DNA of 39,625 bases from an uncultured Anaerolineae bacterium (lineage in GTDB: Bacteria > Chloroflexota > Anaerolineae > Anaerolineales > Villigracilaceae): assembly GCA_903910795.1 (NCBI GenBank), contig CAIWAX010000157.1:1-39625 (forward strand). The letters are read 5' to 3'. Each line of letters opens with the position of its first letter. Positions within the stretch are counted from its first letter, which is position 1. This document shows positions 26,066 through 35,308 of the stretch, in pieces. The position numbers and the translations under genes are program-made. A model generated the notes under the pieces. The model worked only from the letters and a program-made list of their open reading frames with translations. It was not told the origin of the DNA and searched no databases.

Positions 26066-26150
26066 CGTCTTGTATGAGCGGTTGTTGAGGGAGTAAAGCT
26101 GGAAACACGTTATTCTGCAAAACGGGGGTGCTGCGCAAGATTCAATCCGC

Positions 26151-26204
26151 CAGAAAAATGCCGGCTTTTTCTGTGATCATTTCGCCAATTCCAAGTTGGC
26201 GAAA
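26151..26204. repeat. Two consecutive hairpins with similar geometry upstream of the GntR gene
   Basis: CAGAAAAA-TGCCGGC-TTTTTCTG (26151-26173) and TTTCGCCAA-TTCCAAG-TTGGCGAAA (26180-26204), both with 7-nt loops. Confidence 0.65.
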
Positions 26205-26211
26205 ATTGTTA

Positions 26212-26263
26212 TTGCTTTTTAGGAGGGGAGCAGTATAATTATTAGAGCTTATTGGAATAAGCT
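26212..26263 (+). promoter_or_regulatory. Candidate promoter with operator upstream of the GntR regulator
   Basis: TTGCTT (26212-26217), 16-nt spacer, TATAAT (26234-26239), then AGCTTATT-GG-AATAAGCT (26246-26263) and further AATAAGCTAA half-sites. Confidence 0.6.
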
Positions 26264-26329
26264 AATAAGCTAATCAGCCCCCACCCTATTTCAACGCTAA
26301 TTCCATAAAAAACTATTCCTTAGATTGCC

Positions 26330-27070
26330 ATGCCAAACAGGCCGTTGAACCGTAATAGCTTTGAGCCGTTGTACTTCCAGCTAGCGGAGAAGATCAAATT
26401 GATGATCCATCAGCAGTTCGCGCCTGGCGATATTTTGCCCTCTGAAACGGACCTGATCACCCGTTATAACGTCAGCCGCAACACGGTCCGCAATGCCACC
26501 GAGCTGCTTGAACAGCAGGGTTACGTTGTTTCCCGCCAGGGAAAAGGTACCTTTGTAGCACCCAAGGGCAGCCGGTATCAGCTCCATAAACTGGTCAGTT
26601 TCAGCGAAGATATGCGCCGCCGTGGTCTGAAACCTGGCATGCGCCTGCTGGGTCTGGCACAGGTTCTACCTCCCGACCCGATTGCCTCCCAGCTCAATTT
26701 ACTGCCTGGCGAGTTGGCTTTCGAGATACGGCGTTTGCGTCTGGCGGATAGCGAACCGATGGCTATCAGCACCACTTATGTGCCTTGCTCTCTGATCCCC
26801 ATCGGCCTAAATGAAGACTCGTTTGCCTCGGGCTCTCTGTTTGATTTGATGGCCCACTTTTTACCGCCGATTGGCCACGCCGACCGTTCCATCCGTCCAA
26901 CCCTGTCCACGCCTGAACAGGCCGAACTGCTGCAGATTTCGGTAGGAAGTGCATTGATGCTGGTCGAAGGCCCGGCTTACCTTGAAAATGACCAGCCGGT
27001 TGAATACGTGATTACTTATTACCGCGGAGATCGCTATGATTTTGTGTTCCACGCGGTTCGCAACCAATGA
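26330..27070 (+). CDS. GntR-family transcriptional regulator, HutC/UTRA subfamily
   Basis: PLYFQLAEKIKLMIHQQFAPGDILPSETDLITRYNVSRNTVRNATELLEQQGYVVSRQGKGTFVA plus UTRA-like C-terminus. Confidence 0.95.
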   Translation: MPNRPLNRNSFEPLYFQLAEKIKLMIHQQFAPGDILPSETDLITRYNVSRNTVRNATELLEQQGYVVSRQGKGTFVAPKGSRYQLHKLVSFSEDMRRRGLKPGMRLLGLAQVLPPDPIASQLNLLPGELAFEIRRLRLADSEPMAISTTYVPCSLIPIGLNEDSFASGSLFDLMAHFLPPIGHADRSIRPTLSTPEQAELLQISVGSALMLVEGPAYLENDQPVEYVITYYRGDRYDFVFHAVRNQ

Positions 27071-27084
27071 TTTGTGGAGATTCT

Positions 27085-28449
27085 ATGAAAGTCGTTTTAA
27101 AGCACGTTCCCATGCCTCGCTTCGAGTTCCCGGAAGATATCCCGGCCGTTCCTACCTATCAATACGAGGCCAGACTGGCCGACCTGTACCAGGCCACTGG
27201 CGCGGACTGGGTGCTGGTTTTTGCCGATCGTGAACATTCCGCCAACCTCACCTGGCTGGTCAATTACGACCCGCGCTTTGAGGAAGCCCTGCTGGCGCTG
27301 GGTCCCAATGGCAAACGTACCCTGATTGTTGGGAACGAAGGCCTGGGCTATCTGCCCATTGTGCGCGTTCCAGTCGATGTGGAACTATGCCAGACCTTTA
27401 GTCTCAACTCCCAGCCACGCACTACTGCCGCCCGCCTTAAGGATGTATTATTCAAAATCGGTCTGTGTGCCGGTCAATCCGCCAGTCTGGTGGGTTGGAA
27501 GTACCTGGATGCCTACGAAACTGATGACCCGACCGCCCCGGCCTTCCTGCCGGCTTTCTTTGTGGATGTGGTGCGCGGCTTGCTGGGGCCTGCCGCCAAA
27601 ATAGTGGATGGCACTGCCCTGCTGATGCACCCCGAGACCGGTCTGCGCAATATCAACTCGGCTGAGCAGATTGCCGCTTTCGAATGGGCCGCTCGCACGG
27701 CTTCCGCGGCGGTCTTCAACATTCTCAAGAGTACCCGCCCGGGCATGAGCGAGATGCAGGCTGTTAGCCGGATGAACTATACCGGGCAGCCTTTCACTAT
27801 GCACCCCATCTTTGTTTCGGGCAAAAGCGAGGTCAATGGCCTGCGCAGCGCCAGCGCCAAGCTGATCGAATACGGCGATGGCGTCTCCGTCGGCCTGGGC
27901 TATTGGGGCAGCTTGTCCTGCCGGGCAGGCATGATGCTCGGTGAACCGGATGAAGCCTTCTTCCAGAACATCGCTGCGCCCTATTTCAGCGCGGTGACCA
28001 CCTGGCACCAGACTATGCGCATCGGCGTGACTGGCGCGCAAGTTTTCCAGGCCGTTTCTGCTGGTTTTGGCGCCAGCGGGTTGCACTCTATGCTGAACCC
28101 GGGCCATCTGACCTCTTACGAGGAATGGATCAGCTCTCCCATCCGCCCTGACAGTCAGGAGAAAATCCGCTCGGGCATGGTTTTCCAGGTGGATATCATT
28201 CCAACCCCGCTGCCGACCGGCAAACAGATGAACTGCGAGGACACCGTGGCCGTGGCCGATGCCTCTCTGCGGGCCGAGCTAAGTTCCCGCTATCCCGAGC
28301 TTTGGGCCCGCGTCCAAGCCCGTCGCAAACTGATGACTGAGGCGCTGGGCATCCAGTTGGCCGAAGAAATGCTGCCACTGACCGACGCCACCGCCTACCT
28401 GCCGCCCTTCTGGCTGGCCAGCGACCTGGTCTGTGTGCTGGAGGCTTAG
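27085..28449 (+). CDS. M24-family metallopeptidase (Xaa-Pro aminopeptidase-like)
   Basis: M24 (creatinase/prolidase) pattern: GMSEMQAVSRM, GDGVSVGLGYWG, VFQAVSAGFGASGLHSMLNPGHLTSYEEWISSPI, IRSGMVFQVDIIPTPL. Start ATG 27085 has an upstream GGAG. Confidence 0.75.
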   Translation: MKVVLKHVPMPRFEFPEDIPAVPTYQYEARLADLYQATGADWVLVFADREHSANLTWLVNYDPRFEEALLALGPNGKRTLIVGNEGLGYLPIVRVPVDVELCQTFSLNSQPRTTAARLKDVLFKIGLCAGQSASLVGWKYLDAYETDDPTAPAFLPAFFVDVVRGLLGPAAKIVDGTALLMHPETGLRNINSAEQIAAFEWAARTASAAVFNILKSTRPGMSEMQAVSRMNYTGQPFTMHPIFVSGKSEVNGLRSASAKLIEYGDGVSVGLGYWGSLSCRAGMMLGEPDEAFFQNIAAPYFSAVTTWHQTMRIGVTGAQVFQAVSAGFGASGLHSMLNPGHLTSYEEWISSPIRPDSQEKIRSGMVFQVDIIPTPLPTGKQMNCEDTVAVADASLRAELSSRYPELWARVQARRKLMTEALGIQLAEEMLPLTDATAYLPPFWLASDLVCVLEA

Positions 28450-28454
28450 TGGAA

Positions 28455-28479
28455 ATGGATATCCCGGTTCCAGTACGGG
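28455..28479 (+). repeat. Dispersed repeat, family 2, copy C
   Basis: ATGGATATCCCGGTTCCAGTACGGG, 5 nt after the M24 peptidase stop. Confidence 0.7.
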
Positions 28480-28588
28480 ACAGCCAATAAAGGAGGTGTG
28501 TTCTCAAATAAAAGAACCCATGGTCGTTTCAATTTTTCGTAGTTCACCCTATTCCTGATACTTGTTTCGATAGCATGAAGGAGAGAGA

Positions 28589-29704
28589 ATGCGCAAGATT
28601 TTGTTTGTCATGGTAATTCTGTCTGTTCTACTGGCTGCCTGCGCTCCGGCAGCCACCCCTGCCCCTGCTCCCGCCGCTACCACGGCGCCTGCTGCTGCTC
28701 CCGCCGCCACCGCGGCTACCGGCAACGCCGCTGTGAAACCCACCGGCTTCGGAGACATCCTGAAGGGTGTGCTGGCCCGTGGCAAGCTGAAATGTGGTAT
28801 CAACCCCTCCAACCCCGGTTTCTCTGTGATCGACTCCACTGGCGCTGCCTCTGGTCTCGATATTGACATGTGCCGCGCCGTAGCTGCGGCAGTTCTGGGT
28901 GACCCGAAACTGGTTGAGTTCGTTCCTACCACCGGCGACACACGCTTCACCATGCTGCAGACAGGCGACATCGATGTCCTGATCCGCTCCACCACCTACA
29001 CTTTCACCCGCGACACCGACCTGGGCCTGAACTTCGCGCCGCCCTATTTCTATGACGGACAGGGCATCATGGTCAAGAAGGCCAGCGGCTTTACCAAGCT
29101 CGAAGACCTGAACGGCGCTTCCATCTGCATGGGCCGCGGCGCCACCACCGAACTTAACCTGGCGGATGCCATGGCTGCCAAGAAACTGAAATACACCGCC
29201 AGCCTGTTCGATAACCCGGATGATGTCTTCTCGACCTTTGAACAAGGCCGCTGCGATGCCATGTCGAATGACAAGTCCGGCCTGATCGCCCAGCGCTCAA
29301 TGGCCAAGAATCCCGATGACTATGTCATCCTGGATGTGACCCTTTCCAAGGAACCGCTCGCACCAGTCGTCCGCCAGGGCGATGACCAGTGGTACGATAT
29401 CATCCGCTGGACCGAATTTGCCTTGTGGATTGCCGATGAAAAGGGCGTCACCCAGGCCAATGTCGATGACACCAAGGCCAAGAGCCAGGACGCTGAACTC
29501 CAGCGCTTGCTGGGCGTCAACGGTGAAATGGGCGCCAAGCTGGGCCTCAAGAATGAGTGGGCTTACAACCTGATTAAGTCCGTTGGCAACTTCGATGAGA
29601 TTTGGCAGCGCAACCTCGGCCCGACCACCAAGACTGCTATCCAGCGCGGTATTAACAACCAGTGGACCAAGGGCGGTTTGCTGTACGCCATGCCCCTCCG
29701 CTAA
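28589..29704 (+). CDS. General amino-acid ABC transporter substrate-binding lipoprotein (AapJ-like)
   Basis: Lipobox LLAAC with Ala/Pro/Thr linker; family 3 SBP body (RGKLKCGINPSNPGFSVIDSTGAASGLDIDMCRAVAAAVLGDP). Confidence 0.93.
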   Translation: MRKILFVMVILSVLLAACAPAATPAPAPAATTAPAAAPAATAATGNAAVKPTGFGDILKGVLARGKLKCGINPSNPGFSVIDSTGAASGLDIDMCRAVAAAVLGDPKLVEFVPTTGDTRFTMLQTGDIDVLIRSTTYTFTRDTDLGLNFAPPYFYDGQGIMVKKASGFTKLEDLNGASICMGRGATTELNLADAMAAKKLKYTASLFDNPDDVFSTFEQGRCDAMSNDKSGLIAQRSMAKNPDDYVILDVTLSKEPLAPVVRQGDDQWYDIIRWTEFALWIADEKGVTQANVDDTKAKSQDAELQRLLGVNGEMGAKLGLKNEWAYNLIKSVGNFDEIWQRNLGPTTKTAIQRGINNQWTKGGLLYAMPLR

Positions 29705-29722
29705 GCAATAACTGATACCAAC

Positions 29723-29756
29723 CCTGGCAGGCGGGCCTCCTGACTCGCCTGCCAGG
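29723..29756 (+). terminator. Strong hairpin between the SBP and permease genes
   Basis: CCTGGCAGGCG-12 nt-CGCCTGCCAGG, no clear poly-U. Confidence 0.7.
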
Positions 29757-29788
29757 CCCCTTCTTCAGCCGCATCCACAGGACGGCCT

Positions 29789-30985
29789 ATGAATGATCGC
29801 GTTGAAAAGAAAGTTTTAAAATGGAATCGTCAGAGTCTCGCGGCCTGGCTACTGGATGAGCGCTTCCTGCAGATTTTTGCCCAGGTTGTATTCGCCGGAA
29901 TTGTTGTGCTGGTAGGCTATACTCTTTACCAGAACATGGCCAATGCGTTGGCGAAGCAGGGCATGGTGCTGGGTTTCAACTTCCTGCGCCTGAATAGCGG
30001 CTTTGATATCGGCTTTACCCTCATCCACCAGACCTACGCCAGCAGCAATCTGACGGCCCTTGAAGTCGGCCTGCTCAATACCATCCTGGTTTCCATCATT
30101 TCCATCATCCTCTCCACAGTGCTGGGAGTGCTGGTGGGTATCATGCGCGTTTCGAATAACTGGCTGGTCAACCGGTTAGCATGGTTCTACATTGAAATCT
30201 TCCGCAACATCCCCCTGCTCCTGGTCATTGTCTTTTCTTATACGCTGTATGTATTCAACCTGCCGGATGTCAAGAATGCCGCGGTTCTGCCCGGGCCGTC
30301 CTTTCTAAGCAACCGTGGTTTGAACACTCCCAGTCTGGTGCCGACTGCCACCAATACCCCTTACTTGATCACGCTGCTGGTTTGCCTGTTTGCCACGATT
30401 TTCCTTGTGCGGCTGGTGGTCAAACGTTTCCGGTTGGATAACTTTATTGGCGGTCTGATCGGCCTGGGAATGATGATCATCCTGGGCGCCATCGCATGGC
30501 TGGTCATGCCGTCCGCGCCCTATAGCGTTGAAGTGCCGGTCAAGCTTGGTTTGAACTATACGGGCGGCAATGTCCTGCCACCCGAGCTGATGGGAATCGT
30601 CATCGGTCTGGTGTTGGGCAGCTCACCCTTCACTGCCGATACTGTACGGGCCGGGCTGCAATCAGTCTCCAACGGCCAGATCGAAGCCGCCCACGCCCTG
30701 GGGCTTTCCGGCTACCAGACCATGCGCCTGGTGATCTTCCCACAGGCCATGCGCGTGATCGTCCCGCCCATGACCAGCAACTACCTGAGCCTGACCAAGA
30801 ACTCCTCGCTGGCATCTGCCATCGCCTTCCCTGAAATCGTGCATATCGCCTCCAGCATCACCAGCCAGACCGGGCGCGCGGTTGAAATCATGACGATCGT
30901 TATGGGCATGTACGCTTGCCTCAGCCTGATCACCTCTTTGTTTATGAACTGGTACAACAACAAAGTCAAGATAGTGGAGCGCTGA
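29789..30985 (+). CDS. Amino-acid ABC transporter permease (AapQ-like)
   Basis: Long N-terminal region plus His/Glu/Gln-type permease motifs (SPFTADTVRAGLQSVSNGQIEAAHALGLSGYQTMRLVIFPQAMRVIVPP). Confidence 0.92.
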   Translation: MNDRVEKKVLKWNRQSLAAWLLDERFLQIFAQVVFAGIVVLVGYTLYQNMANALAKQGMVLGFNFLRLNSGFDIGFTLIHQTYASSNLTALEVGLLNTILVSIISIILSTVLGVLVGIMRVSNNWLVNRLAWFYIEIFRNIPLLLVIVFSYTLYVFNLPDVKNAAVLPGPSFLSNRGLNTPSLVPTATNTPYLITLLVCLFATIFLVRLVVKRFRLDNFIGGLIGLGMMIILGAIAWLVMPSAPYSVEVPVKLGLNYTGGNVLPPELMGIVIGLVLGSSPFTADTVRAGLQSVSNGQIEAAHALGLSGYQTMRLVIFPQAMRVIVPPMTSNYLSLTKNSSLASAIAFPEIVHIASSITSQTGRAVEIMTIVMGMYACLSLITSLFMNWYNNKVKIVER

Positions 30986-30986
30986 T

Positions 30987-32189
30987 ATGACTGCATCAAA
31001 CCAGATCCTTCCGCCCCCTACTGAACGTTACACCATTTTAAACTGGCTGCGCAAGAACCTGTTCCAGAACTGGCTGAGCAGTATTGTCACCCTGGTGATG
31101 TTGTATGTCATCTTTGTGTCTCTGCGTGGCATCCTGGTCTGGACCTTGACTGAGGGCCAGTGGCAAGTCATCATCGCCAATCTACGCCTACTGATGGTTG
31201 GGCAGTATCCCCTCCAGCAGATCTGGCGCATCTGGATCGCGGTCGGCATCTTTGGAGCCCTGATCGGGCTGTCCTGGGGGCTGTGGATCCGACAGAAGCT
31301 AGCGGCCACCCTCATCACGCTGGGCGGGCCGTTCCTGCTGGCCCTGCTGCCGGTGGACACCGCCACCCGCCTGACCTGGGTGGGGGTCGGCTTTATCACG
31401 GCGGCCGGATTTGGGTTGGCCAGGGTTTTCCCGAGGTTCTTGCGCCGGATTGTGCTGGTGGCCTGGCTGGTATACCTGCCGGTGGTGCTGTTGTTGGTGC
31501 GCGGCTGGACTGCCGAAAACGGCCCTATCCCAACGGTCGGCACCAACATCTGGGGCGGGCTGATGCTTTCCGGCCTGATCGCGGCGGTTGGAATTATCCT
31601 GTCCTTCCCGATCGGCGCCGCCCTGGCTATCGGGCGCATGTCGCGTTACCCATTGATCAGCGCCTTCTGCGTGGTCTATATCGAATTGATCCGCGCCGTT
31701 CCGTTGATCACGGTTTTCTTCATGTCGCAGACCATGCTGCCGCTCTTTCTGCCTTCGGGTTTCAACATTGATCCGTTGATGCGTGCCATGACCGCTTTTA
31801 CCCTCTTCAATGCGGCCTACATGGCCGAAAACGTGCGCGGCGGGCTGCAGGCCATTCCCAAGGGCCAACACGAAGCCGCCGCAGCCCTCGGGCTGAGCTC
31901 CTTCCAGAGCCTGCGTCTGATCATCCTGCCGCAGGCCCTGCGCAACATCCTGCCCATCCTGACTGCTTCGGTTATCGGCAGTTTCCGCGATACCTCGCTG
32001 GTCATGATCGTCGGCCTGCTGGACTTCCTCGGCATTGCCCGGGTAGTCCTGGCCCAACCGCAGTTCCTGGGCCGGCATATCGAAGTCTACATCTTCCTGG
32101 CATTTGTTTACTGGCTGATCAGCTACATCGTATCCTACATCGGGCAGATGATCGAAGCCCGCACAGGTGTGGATGCCACGCGGCGCTGA
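30987..32189 (+). CDS. Amino-acid ABC transporter permease (AapM-like)
   Basis: [47 protein letters not shown]; adjacent to the AapQ-like gene. Confidence 0.92.
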   Translation: MTASNQILPPPTERYTILNWLRKNLFQNWLSSIVTLVMLYVIFVSLRGILVWTLTEGQWQVIIANLRLLMVGQYPLQQIWRIWIAVGIFGALIGLSWGLWIRQKLAATLITLGGPFLLALLPVDTATRLTWVGVGFITAAGFGLARVFPRFLRRIVLVAWLVYLPVVLLLVRGWTAENGPIPTVGTNIWGGLMLSGLIAAVGIILSFPIGAALAIGRMSRYPLISAFCVVYIELIRAVPLITVFFMSQTMLPLFLPSGFNIDPLMRAMTAFTLFNAAYMAENVRGGLQAIPKGQHEAAAALGLSSFQSLRLIILPQALRNILPILTASVIGSFRDTSLVMIVGLLDFLGIARVVLAQPQFLGRHIEVYIFLAFVYWLISYIVSYIGQMIEARTGVDATRR

Positions 32190-32208
32190 GCAACTTGGAG
32201 AAAATACG

Positions 32209-32991
32209 ATGGAAAACCAAACTCCTCAACCCAAATCTGAAGCTTTTGCGGCGGGGCAACCCATTATTTCCTGCCATGACGTGCATAAATGGTACGGGCA
32301 GTTCCACGCACTGCGCGGCATTAACATGGAGGTTCAAAAAGGTGAAGTAATCGTCATCTTTGGCCCCTCCGGCTCGGGCAAGTCCACCTTCATCCGTACC
32401 CTCAACCGCCTGGAAGAACACCAGCGTGGCCAGATTATGGTTGACGGTATCGAACTGACCCACAACCTGCGTAACATTGAGAAGGTGCGCACCGAGACTG
32501 GTATGGTCTTCCAATCCTTCAACCTGTTCCCGCACCTGACCGTGATCGACAACATCACTCTGGCTCCCATTCAAGTGCGCGGTTTAAACAAAAAGCAGGC
32601 CGGGGAATTGGCCATGCAGCTTCTCAAACGCGTCGGTATCCCGGAGCAGGCCGATAAATTCCCCGGTCAGCTTTCCGGCGGGCAGCAGCAGCGCGTGGCC
32701 ATTGCCCGTGCCCTGGCCATGCAGCCCAAGATCATGCTTTTCGATGAACCTACATCCGCGCTTGACCCCGAAATGATCAAGGAAGTTCTGGATGTGATGA
32801 TCGAACTGGCCCGCAGTGGTATGACCATGCTGGTGGTGACCCATGAAATGGGTTTTGCCCGGGCCGTTGCCAAGCGCATGTTTTTCTTTGACCAGGGTCA
32901 AATCGTGGAAGAAGGCAGCCCCGACCAGATTTTCAACAACCCACAATCGGACCGTACCAAGCTATTTCTCTCACAAATCCTGGAGAAATAG
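32209..32991 (+). CDS. Amino-acid ABC transporter ATP-binding protein (AapP/GlnQ-like)
   Basis: Walker [40 protein letters not shown]. Start ATG 32209 with GGAG upstream. Confidence 0.95.
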   Translation: MENQTPQPKSEAFAAGQPIISCHDVHKWYGQFHALRGINMEVQKGEVIVIFGPSGSGKSTFIRTLNRLEEHQRGQIMVDGIELTHNLRNIEKVRTETGMVFQSFNLFPHLTVIDNITLAPIQVRGLNKKQAGELAMQLLKRVGIPEQADKFPGQLSGGQQQRVAIARALAMQPKIMLFDEPTSALDPEMIKEVLDVMIELARSGMTMLVVTHEMGFARAVAKRMFFFDQGQIVEEGSPDQIFNNPQSDRTKLFLSQILEK

Positions 32992-32995
32992 CCGA

Positions 32996-34147
32996 TTGAA
33001 TCAACGCCAGCGATTTAATGCCGCCCTGCATTACCAGCCGGTCGACCGCTGCCCCATCACTGATTTCGGATTTTGGGATGAGACGCTGGTATTCTGGCGT
33101 GAGCAGGGCCTGCCCATGTCGATTGACATGAGCAGCATCCGTGATTACCTAGGCATGGACTTCAGCATGACCGGTATCGATGAGACGACCGGCATCATTA
33201 ACAAGCTCGACCCGCTTTTTGATGAGCGTGTGCTTGAAGACCGCGGCGATCACGAAGTGATCCAGCAACCGGATGGGGTGCAGGTGCTGCGCCGTAAGTT
33301 TATGAGTTCCATTCCACATCCGGTCAAGCACTTGCTGACCGACCGCGAGAGCTGGCGAAAGTATTACAAACCGCGCCTTAACCCATCCACGACCGGGCGC
33401 TACCCGCTTGACTGGGCTGCGCGCGTGCCTAATTGGCGCGATGCCGAGCGATCCAATATTATCTTCCTGCGTGGCGGCGGGTTGTACGGATATTTGCGCG
33501 ATTGGATGGGCATGCAGAATCTGTCGCTGGTGTTGTACGATGATCCGGCCTGGTTTGAAGAGATGGTCGAAACGCTTTGCGATCTATTCGTTGGCATGCT
33601 TGAGTATGTCCTCTCCACTGGCGGCATCTTTGACGGCTGTCACATGTGGGAAGATATGTGCTATAACGCCGGCCCGCTTATCAGCCCAAAACATTTCCGC
33701 CAATTTCTGATGCCACACTACCGGCGCATTATCGATGTGCTGCACAAACATGGAGTGGATATCGTCTCGCTGGATTGCGATGGCCGCATCGACAAGCTGG
33801 CTCCACTCTGGTTGGAGGTTGGCATCAACGTCATGTTTCCGTTCGAAATCGGCTCATGGCATGCTGATCCTTATGACTTCCGGCGGCGTTTTGGCAAAGA
33901 CCTGCGCATCATTGGCGGCTTTGACAAAAACATCCTGCGCGGCGATCTGGCAGGGATCGCCGCCGAGGTTCGCCGCCTGGGCCCACTGGTCGAGGAGGGT
34001 GGTTTCATCCCGCACTGCGACCATCTTGTCCCCCCGGATGTGCCTCTGAAAAACTATCTTTTCTATCTACGCGAAGCCCGCGCCGTGTGGGGCCAAGGTT
34101 TTAGCCTGAGACCCTCCCCGGCCTTGCGCGAATTTGGTTTGGAGTAA
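32996..34147 (+). CDS. Uroporphyrinogen decarboxylase-like protein (URO-D superfamily), paralogue 1
   Basis: NQRQRFNAALHYQPVDRCPITDFGFWDE; no ATG in register, so a TTG start at 32996 is proposed by alignment with the paralogue (MNERQRFNATMHYQPVDRCP). Confidence 0.8.
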   Translation: MNQRQRFNAALHYQPVDRCPITDFGFWDETLVFWREQGLPMSIDMSSIRDYLGMDFSMTGIDETTGIINKLDPLFDERVLEDRGDHEVIQQPDGVQVLRRKFMSSIPHPVKHLLTDRESWRKYYKPRLNPSTTGRYPLDWAARVPNWRDAERSNIIFLRGGGLYGYLRDWMGMQNLSLVLYDDPAWFEEMVETLCDLFVGMLEYVLSTGGIFDGCHMWEDMCYNAGPLISPKHFRQFLMPHYRRIIDVLHKHGVDIVSLDCDGRIDKLAPLWLEVGINVMFPFEIGSWHADPYDFRRRFGKDLRIIGGFDKNILRGDLAGIAAEVRRLGPLVEEGGFIPHCDHLVPPDVPLKNYLFYLREARAVWGQGFSLRPSPALREFGLE

Positions 34148-34158
34148 AAAACCGCTCT

Positions 34159-35298
34159 ATGAACGAACGCCAGCGCTTCAATGCCACCATGCACTACCAG
34201 CCGGTCGATCGCTGTCCAATGGCAGACTACGGTTTTTGGGATGAGACCATCCCTGTTTGGCATGAACAAGGCCTGCCCCTTGAAATAAACAAGGCCAACA
34301 TTCACGCTTTCCTGGGAATGGATTACAACGTGGACGACCTCTACGACACGACCGGCGTGGATGTCAAATGGTATCCAAAATTTCCAGAAATCCAGCTCGA
34401 AGATCGCGGCGATCACGAAGTTATCCAGCAAGATGATGGCGTGCAGGTACTGCGGCGCAAATTTATGAGCTCAATTCCGCACCCCATCCGGCATTTACTC
34501 AGTGATCGCGAGAGCTGGGAAAAGCATTACAAACCGCGTCTTGACCCTGCTACTCCTGGGCGTTATCCCGCGGATTGGGAGGCACGTGTTTCTAACTGGC
34601 GCGACCCTGGGCGCTCCAACCTGGTGGTGGTGCGCGGCGGCGGGCTGTATGGCTACCTGCGCAACTGGATGGGGCTGGAAAATCTCTCGCTGGTGCTATA
34701 TGATGATCCGGCCTGGTTTGGTGAGATGGTTGAGACCCTGGCGGATTGTTCGATCGGCTCTCTGGAGCGCGTGTTGGGCACCGGCGGACATTTCGATGCC
34801 TGCGCCATGTGGGAGGATATGTGCTACAACGCCGGCCCTCTCATCAGTCCCAGGCACTTTCGACAGTACCTGATGCCACACTACCGGCGTATCACTGACT
34901 TGCTGCATAACCACGGGGTTGATATTGTGTTTCTGGACTGCGACGGTGACATTCGCAAGCTGGCTCCGCTCTGGCTGGATGTGGGGGTTAACACCATGTT
35001 CCCGTTTGAGGTTGGAACCTGGCACGCTGATCCATACGATTACCGTCGCCAATTCGGCAAGGACATGCGCTTCATCGGCGGTTTTGATAAGAATATCCTG
35101 ATATCCTCCAGGGAGGCAATTGCTGCTGAAGTCCGGCGGCTGGCTCCACTGGTTGAAGAAGGGGGTTTTATCCCGCACTGTGACCACCTGGTACCGCCTT
35201 ATGTGCCCTATGAAAATTATCTGTTTTATCTAAAAGAGGCCCGGCAGGTTTGGGGCCAGAATACGGAAAGGATTATAGACAAACCAAAATGCCCGTGA
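34159..35298 (+). CDS. Uroporphyrinogen decarboxylase-like protein (URO-D superfamily), paralogue 2
   Basis: MNERQRFNATMHYQPVDRCPMADYGFWDE; highly similar to the preceding gene along its full length. Confidence 0.83.
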   Translation: MNERQRFNATMHYQPVDRCPMADYGFWDETIPVWHEQGLPLEINKANIHAFLGMDYNVDDLYDTTGVDVKWYPKFPEIQLEDRGDHEVIQQDDGVQVLRRKFMSSIPHPIRHLLSDRESWEKHYKPRLDPATPGRYPADWEARVSNWRDPGRSNLVVVRGGGLYGYLRNWMGLENLSLVLYDDPAWFGEMVETLADCSIGSLERVLGTGGHFDACAMWEDMCYNAGPLISPRHFRQYLMPHYRRITDLLHNHGVDIVFLDCDGDIRKLAPLWLDVGVNTMFPFEVGTWHADPYDYRRQFGKDMRFIGGFDKNILISSREAIAAEVRRLAPLVEEGGFIPHCDHLVPPYVPYENYLFYLKEARQVWGQNTERIIDKPKCP

Positions 35299-35308
35299 AT
35301 AGGTTCCT

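Noticed and set aside
31299-32078. Long antisense ORF of 259 aa opposite the AapM-like permease (similar cases: 1861-2598, 13621-14343, 23071-23727)
   Set aside because: Biased, non-homologous-looking translations opposite strongly supported genes; typical shadow ORFs in GC-rich coding DNA.
32996-35298. UroD-like genes as hemE (haem biosynthesis)
   Set aside because: Tandem divergent paralogues in a transporter/peptidase cluster with no haem genes nearby; superfamily-level call only.
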